Of a stretch of DNA of 64,000 nucleotides, positions 59,908 through 64,000 are shown one piece after another. The translations under genes were made by a program, and so were the position numbers. Within the stretch, counting starts at the first letter, position 1, and every line of letters starts with the position of its first letter. Source of the DNA: Clostridia bacterium (GTDB lineage: Bacteria; Bacillota; Clostridia; Oscillospirales; CAG-272). The notes under the pieces were generated by a model. It was not told where the DNA came from. It was given only the letters and a program-made list of their open reading frames with translations, and did not search any database. The stretch lies in contig JAGBSP010000010.1 of NCBI GenBank assembly GCA_017631855.1, positions 1 through 64,000 of the forward strand, written 5' to 3'.

Positions 59908-60060
59908 GATTGTAATATTGTCCCCCAAATTTTTGAAGGAGATTGTCAGGGCTATGATACGGGTCCTTGGAGTACCCTCAAAACACGCAAGTGGATGGAA
60001 GATCTCGGAGTGACGGTGCATTATATTGCCAAGGACGGAACACAGCTGTTCCCGTTTTAG
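59908..60060 (+). pseudogene. C-terminal remnant of an unidentified protein
   Basis: An open frame without a start codon reads FEGDCQGYDTGPWSTLKTRK, WMEDLGVTVHYIAKDGTQLF, PF and stop. The composition is protein-like (Trp, Tyr and Gly at plausible spacing) and it lies directly after another gene with no ribosome binding site, so it looks like a surviving gene tail. I do not recognise the family. Confidence 0.5.
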
Positions 60061-60088
60061 AAAAAGCGGAAGCTTCGACAAATTCTTC

Positions 60089-60117
60089 TTGACAAGTCTC
60101 GATATATTTGTTACAAT
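60089..60117 (+). promoter_or_regulatory. Promoter of the YD-repeat-like lipoprotein gene
   Basis: TTGACA (60089-60094), 17-bp spacer, TACAAT (60112-60117), 34 bp before ATG 60152. Confidence 0.82.
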
Positions 60118-60151
60118 GAAGACAGTCTCACAAAGAAAAGGAGAACGACGT

Positions 60152-61201
60152 ATGAGAAAAATCACATTCGTTCGGATGTTTGCATTTTTGTTGGCTTTGC
60201 TAATGCTCTGTGGAGCGGTTGCGGCTTGCGCGTCTTTGGATACAGAGCCAGAGGAGCCTTCGGCGACGAGTGAGCCTGAGGAAGACGACAACGACGAAAA
60301 AAATCCGCCCGTAGAGGACAAGGACCCCGAGGAGAAGAGCTCTGTTCGCTACGGACTGATCGATCCTCAGAGGATAAGATTTGCCAAATTCGAATATAAC
60401 GAAAAAAATCAAATTCTTTCGGTGACGGCACTTGATATTTCGACACTTGCTCCGATGTATTACGAGATGTACAAGATGGACAGAGTTTATCGCTACGACG
60501 AGAACGGCCGTCTTGCGAGCATTTGGCTTAGCTTCGGATATCTCTTTGAGCTTTCGTACGAAGAGAACGGAACGGTAGCAACGGGAAGCGTTCAGCACAA
60601 CGGCGAGGATCTTTCGGTCCGCGTGACGCTTGGCGAGAAGAACGTGCTCGTTAAGGAGGAATACTTTGACGGCGTGTCGACGGTGGTGATGGAATACGAC
60701 GAGCTTGGTAACCTTGTAAAGGAGACCCGAAATGAGACGACGGAATTGCTCTGTGAGGAGATCGAGGGCGGCTTCCGCGCAACCGTTTGGATGGAGGGCA
60801 CCGAACGCTACAGCTACGACGTGTTTTGCAACGAGGACGGTACAATCGCGACTTTGACCGACGGTGAGATGACAATATCGTATGCTTATGACGACGATGC
60901 TTGCTGTGTGAGCAGTCAACTGCAGGACAGAGTCAGCAATATGACTTATAACTTGGACTGTCAGATCGTTCTGAGCGAAACCTACCACGACGATACGCAG
61001 AAAATGGAGAGTTTTGAGTACGATGAGAATGGTAGAATGATCAAGTATATCTGCCATGAGAAGGATGTGGTTTGGAACGAAGAAAAAATTTTCACCTACA
61101 CCTACGGAGAGGACGGACTCGTCAAGAGTATTCTTTGCGAATATATTGAATACGACCAGAACGACGTTGAGATCAACCGCACGACTTCAATCATCGAATA
61201 A
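60152..61201 (+). CDS. Lipoprotein with YD-like repeats
   Basis: A 349-residue lipoprotein starting MRKITFVRMFAFLLALLMLC with a lipobox ending AVAAC and an acidic, proline-rich linker (residues of about 30-65). Then come repeats of the kind YDENGRLASIW, YDELGNLVKET, YDENGRMIKYI and YGEDGLVKSIL, which resemble RHS/YD repeats at low copy number and probably form a beta structure. No toxin domain is present. AAGGAG precedes ATG 60152. Anchored on the outer face of the membrane; role unknown. Confidence 0.8.
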   Translation: MRKITFVRMFAFLLALLMLCGAVAACASLDTEPEEPSATSEPEEDDNDEKNPPVEDKDPEEKSSVRYGLIDPQRIRFAKFEYNEKNQILSVTALDISTLAPMYYEMYKMDRVYRYDENGRLASIWLSFGYLFELSYEENGTVATGSVQHNGEDLSVRVTLGEKNVLVKEEYFDGVSTVVMEYDELGNLVKETRNETTELLCEEIEGGFRATVWMEGTERYSYDVFCNEDGTIATLTDGEMTISYAYDDDACCVSSQLQDRVSNMTYNLDCQIVLSETYHDDTQKMESFEYDENGRMIKYICHEKDVVWNEEKIFTYTYGEDGLVKSILCEYIEYDQNDVEINRTTSIIE

Positions 61202-61202
61202 T

Positions 61203-61235
61203 AAAAAAGATCACCCAAACGGGTGATCTTTTTTG
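61203..61235. terminator. Bidirectional terminator between the lipoprotein and GH-like genes
   Basis: Stem AAAAGATCACCC / GGGTGATCTTTT within A and T tracts; it serves both convergent genes. Confidence 0.9.
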
Positions 61236-61239
61236 ATTG

Positions 61240-63273
61240 TCAGCAAAGCAAGTCCTGGAGCATTTCGATTTCTTCGTCGACCTGCGAGATCTTCCATTCG
61301 ATGCGCGCGCGGTCGCCCGAATATTCGACGGACGGCTCAAATCCGAGGATCGAATCGTATTCGGCGTGGGGAATCGTTGCTCTCGCGTTCTCTTGCTCTT
61401 CTCGAAGCAGAGAAATCATTTTTTCGATGGTAGCGCGGCGCTCTTCGTCGTTCTTTGCGTTTCTGTTCGTCTGATCGAGAAGGAAGTAATGCTTTCTGTT
61501 GATGGTGGTGATGATGGTGCGATACATAAAGTGTCCCATATTGATCAGGCGGAGCAGCTCGTCGTTCTTTTCCTCGACGCTCTCCAAGAGGGTAATTCCT
61601 TCGAGCAGAAGGTCTCTGACCATTTCAAATTCCTTGATCTCGTACGGCATACGGATATCTCCGGGGATTCCCTTGATGCGGTACTGATAGACGCTTTCGT
61701 ACATACCCGGTCCGAGCTTTGCTGCGGCGAATTTGTCCTGAGGAGGAGACGCGCCGTCCCACTTTCCGGTCTTACCCGAATAGAAGGGGTGGGCGGGTCC
61801 GACGCGGAGCGCGCCGTACTGGTCCTCGTGGGAAGGAACCATGTGCGCAAAGGCTTCGCTCCACTTTTTCATTGCGGTGTCGATTTTGTCGATCTCCTTC
61901 TTGCCGAAGTGCATTGCAAGAATCTTTGGGATCAGTTCGTCAAGATCTACTCTCGGCTCGGCGAACGCCCAGTTGGCGATTTCCGAAATAAAGGAGGGGT
62001 AGACACCGTAATGGATCGAATCGGCAAGCGCGGCGAGGTTATTCTCGTCGTGTGCCTTTCGCATTGCCTCAAAGCGCTCTGCCCAGCGGTAGGGTGCGGG
62101 ATCGAAGGGAATTCCTCCAAAGTCCCAGGTCTTTCCTCCTGTGTTGGCAAGCGTTTCGAGCTTGACGCCGTATTTGATCGCGCCCTCGGCTTCGGTTAAG
62201 AAGTAGTAGCCGGGGTTGACGCAACGGAGCGAGTAGTCACGGCAGGTGTTGGTCAGATCTCCCATCGTATATTCCGCGTTCATTTCCCAGCCGCATTGCA
62301 GAAGCACGCCCTTGGGGAGCGACGCGATGAGCTCGTGTCGGAGCTCCTTGGGCTGACCGTTCCAGTTATAAGAGGAGAGAATGATCTCGACGTCGGGCTT
62401 GATCTTGCCGACGGCGTTCTGAATCATCTCGAGGAGCTTACACCAGTCGTTGCAGGGGAACCAGCCTGCGGCAAGATCCTTGGGAATACGGGGGTCGCGG
62501 CTGGGGAAGTGAACCGCCTCGCCGAGAATGACCAGACCCTTGATGAAGGGAAATTTGGCAAAGAGGTCGCCGTAGAGCTGATCGTAGAATTTTTGTGCTT
62601 CTTCTCCCTCGGGATAGACCTCGTGGGGGGTATAGCTTTCTACGTAAATATCAAATCCGTATTTGGCAGAACGGGTGGCAAGGTCGGTGAAATTCTGAAA
62701 CCCCTTCCAGCTTTCGTTGACGCCTTTGATCCAGAGCATCAGCGCCGAGAAGCCGTGGTGCGCGAGGAGCGAAAGATATTCGTCGGGGTATTCTCCCATA
62801 CCGTAACCCGACATCACCGATCTCGGGTGGAAGAGAATGCGTCGCGTTTGGCTTCCCACTTTGAGGAAGGGCGCTTCGCGCAGATTCATCACGTCCTCGA
62901 GGTGGAAAAGTCCCTGCATCACGCCGCACTCGTCAAAGCCCTCGACGAGGACACTCTCGCCGACCGTCAGACGGTGACCTCTGCGCTCGGATGCCTCTCC
63001 GAGATCTTGATTGACGGCAAGTCGGACGCTCTTTTTGGGGAGCTCCTGTCCGCGGTCGTAATCGACGTAGGCGGTGACGTTCATCGAGGTAAAGAGATAG
63101 TCTGAAAAATCCTTGGCGGCATTCAGCATTACCTCGCCCGCGTTTGTGGGCAGAAGAATTGCCGTGGGACTTTCAAAGAAGAACTCGTCCGCGTCGGGCA
63201 AAAGCGTCAGATCGCGGCGGTCTTTTTTATGAACCTCAAGCAATCGCTTGCAAAATTCGTAATGTTGTTCCAT
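61240..63273 (-). CDS. Putative glycoside hydrolase, GH20/GH67-like
   Basis: A 677-residue protein without a signal peptide. Residues of about 25-140 look like the N-terminal domain of hexosaminidases and alpha-glucuronidases (PTAILLPTNAGEVMLNAAKD, LVEGFDECGVMQGLFHLEDV). A TIM-barrel-like middle follows (ALMLWIKGVNESW, FDIYVESYTPHEVYPEG, IKGLVILGEAVHFPSRDPR, ILSSYNWNGQPKELRHELIA) and a long helical C-terminus. Acidic residues at VILGEAVHF could be catalytic, but I cannot match a known site with confidence. Probably acts on an intracellular oligosaccharide. Transcribed alone from its own promoter. Confidence 0.65.
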   Translation of the reverse strand: MEQHYEFCKRLLEVHKKDRRDLTLLPDADEFFFESPTAILLPTNAGEVMLNAAKDFSDYLFTSMNVTAYVDYDRGQELPKKSVRLAVNQDLGEASERRGHRLTVGESVLVEGFDECGVMQGLFHLEDVMNLREAPFLKVGSQTRRILFHPRSVMSGYGMGEYPDEYLSLLAHHGFSALMLWIKGVNESWKGFQNFTDLATRSAKYGFDIYVESYTPHEVYPEGEEAQKFYDQLYGDLFAKFPFIKGLVILGEAVHFPSRDPRIPKDLAAGWFPCNDWCKLLEMIQNAVGKIKPDVEIILSSYNWNGQPKELRHELIASLPKGVLLQCGWEMNAEYTMGDLTNTCRDYSLRCVNPGYYFLTEAEGAIKYGVKLETLANTGGKTWDFGGIPFDPAPYRWAERFEAMRKAHDENNLAALADSIHYGVYPSFISEIANWAFAEPRVDLDELIPKILAMHFGKKEIDKIDTAMKKWSEAFAHMVPSHEDQYGALRVGPAHPFYSGKTGKWDGASPPQDKFAAAKLGPGMYESVYQYRIKGIPGDIRMPYEIKEFEMVRDLLLEGITLLESVEEKNDELLRLINMGHFMYRTIITTINRKHYFLLDQTNRNAKNDEERRATIEKMISLLREEQENARATIPHAEYDSILGFEPSVEYSGDRARIEWKISQVDEEIEMLQDLLC

Positions 63274-63315
63274 AGAGCAATCAATCCTTTCTTTTTGTTT
63301 TTTACTCTTGAGGAA

Positions 63316-63343
63316 ATTATATCATATCGCGAAAAAAAGTCAA
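63316..63343 (-). promoter_or_regulatory. Promoter of the GH-like gene
   Basis: Minus-strand TTGACT (63338-63343), 16-bp spacer, TATAAT (63316-63321), about 43 bp before ATG 63273. Confidence 0.75.
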
Positions 63344-63363
63344 TAGATTTTTCAAAAAACCTC

Positions 63364-63394
63364 TTGACAAACAATACTGTGCGTGATATAGTAT
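63364..63394 (+). promoter_or_regulatory. Promoter and PadR-type operator
   Basis: TTGACA (63364-63369), 17-bp spacer, TATAGT (63387-63392). The inverted repeat ATACT (63374-63378) / AGTAT (63390-63394) overlaps the -10, in keeping with PadR-family autorepressors, which often bind ATACT-type half sites. Confidence 0.75.
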
Positions 63395-63415
63395 TATACG
63401 AAAGGGGGTATTCGT

Positions 63416-63751
63416 ATGGATATTCAAATGAAACGTGGGCTACTCGACGTCTGTGTTTTGGCATCGATCCGAGAGGAAGAGTCCTACGGCTATCAGATCA
63501 TCAAGGAAATGAAGCCGTACGTGGAGATCTCGGAGTCGACGCTCTATCCGATCCTGCGACGACTTGAAGCGGCAGAGCTTCTGACGGTACGCACGGCGGA
63601 GCACAACGGACGTCTCAGAAAGTATTATCATATCACACCGAGCGGTGTGCAGAGGATCGAGGATTTCAAGGAAGAATGGAGAGAAATCCTATCGATCTAT
63701 CAATTCGTCGTCAAGGACAGAGAGGGGGAAAAGGTAAATGACGAAGAATGA
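63416..63751 (+). CDS. PadR family transcriptional regulator
   Basis: A 111-residue PadR-family winged-helix repressor: RGLLDVCVLASIREEESYGYQ, ESTLYPILRRLEAAELLTVR and RLRKYYHITPSGVQRIEDFK (each shortened here), typical of the small PadR-s2 type. It overlaps the DUF1700 gene by 14 bp, the standard pair in Clostridia, where the two usually respond to envelope stress or antibiotics. The operator in its promoter suggests autoregulation. Confidence 0.92.
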   Translation: MDIQMKRGLLDVCVLASIREEESYGYQIIKEMKPYVEISESTLYPILRRLEAAELLTVRTAEHNGRLRKYYHITPSGVQRIEDFKEEWREILSIYQFVVKDREGEKVNDEE

Positions 63752-64000
63752 ATTTATGGATATTTTGCGTTCTCGGGAAGCGCTGTTTGGCTTACCCGAG
63801 GAAGATATTGCGCGGTCGCTCTCCTTTTACGAGGAGTTGATTGACGACCGTATGGAAGAAGGAATGAGCGAAGAAGAGGCGGTTGCGGACGTGGGAGATC
63901 CCAGGGAGATCGCCGCGCAGATTCTTTCGGAAATTCCGCTCTCGAAGCTGGTAAAGGAACGGATCAAGCCGTCGCGCCGTCTGCGTGCGTGGGAGATCGT
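63738..64000 (+). CDS. DUF1700 (HAAS) membrane protein, N-terminal part
   Basis: Only the first 87 residues are in the window. The start MTKNEFMDILRSREALFGL (read from ATG 63738), YEELIDDRMEEGMSEEEAV and VGDPREIAAQIL is the HAAS/DUF1700 signature, a helical N-terminal domain that precedes membrane helices. Such proteins are paired with PadR regulators and are thought to transmit envelope signals. The gene continues beyond position 64000. Confidence 0.88.
   Translation, partial: MTKNEFMDILRSREALFGLPEEDIARSLSFYEELIDDRMEEGMSEEEAVADVGDPREIAAQILSEIPLSKLVKERIKPSRRLRAWEI

Overview
The window looks like a chromosomal stretch from an endospore-forming, gut-type Clostridia bacterium (Firmicutes). The spoIIGA-sigE pair, the mnmG-rsmG-noc-parA-parB block with three parS sites, AAGGAG-type ribosome binding sites and many TTGACA-17-TATAAT promoters all point that way. 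Core genes are moderately GC-rich; the segment from about 33.5 to 59 kb is AT-richer and made of mobile DNA. No species can be named from sequence alone.

Layout. 1-16.7 kb is core: a minus-strand RNA-modification and housekeeping run (rlmD, phosphoesterase, Nif3-like, trmK, DUF1858, histidine phosphatase, lipoprotein, YigZ, hflX, rpmE), then sigE/spoIIGA, an MscS channel, a plus-strand SLH-domain protein and a zinc-responsive zur-znuACB operon with a promoter and Zur-like box. 16.7-22.7 kb is one giant surface protein with B-repeat-like domains, one transmembrane anchor and a cytoplasmic tail resembling ribosomal protein uL15. 23.5-33.3 kb is the origin-proximal partition block (mnmG, rsmG, Noc-like, ParA, a 71-residue ParB-N-terminus mimic, ParB), then serS, rarA and gtrA.

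33.4-59 kb is a tandem array of integrated elements behind a tRNA-Ser(GCT) gene. Element 1 (33.5-44.6 kb) is bounded by a 23-bp direct repeat of the tRNA 3' end. It carries a DUF3991-like protein, an XRE regulator fused by overlaps to a Type III restriction-modification pair, DUF2958, an integrase-like protein, ArdA antirestriction, a small excisionase and a Tn916-type integrase. Element 2 (44.6 to about 58.95 kb) ends at a third, partial copy of the tRNA end. It holds a KAP-type ATPase, a large serine recombinase, an inverted iteron structure, a P4-like primase/helicase split by a frameshift at A AAA AAG, an unknown protein, two small serine recombinases, a BspA-like LRR lipoprotein behind a predicted invertible promoter, an amidoligase/class II glutamine amidotransferase operon with tiny membrane peptides, and a two-gene membrane-GAF/coiled-coil cassette.

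59-64 kb returns to chromosome: a strikingly regular array of mini-hairpins, a small membrane protein, a gene remnant, a YD-repeat-like lipoprotein, a GH20/GH67-like protein and a PadR-DUF1700 pair running off the end.

The two strongest candidates for something new are (i) the 152-bp invertible promoter between a serine invertase and the LRR lipoprotein (53957-54108), which appears to be in the OFF orientation, and (ii) the amidoligase-GATase operon next to it. The origin-like iterons, the ParB-mimic ORF and the hairpin array also merit a second look.
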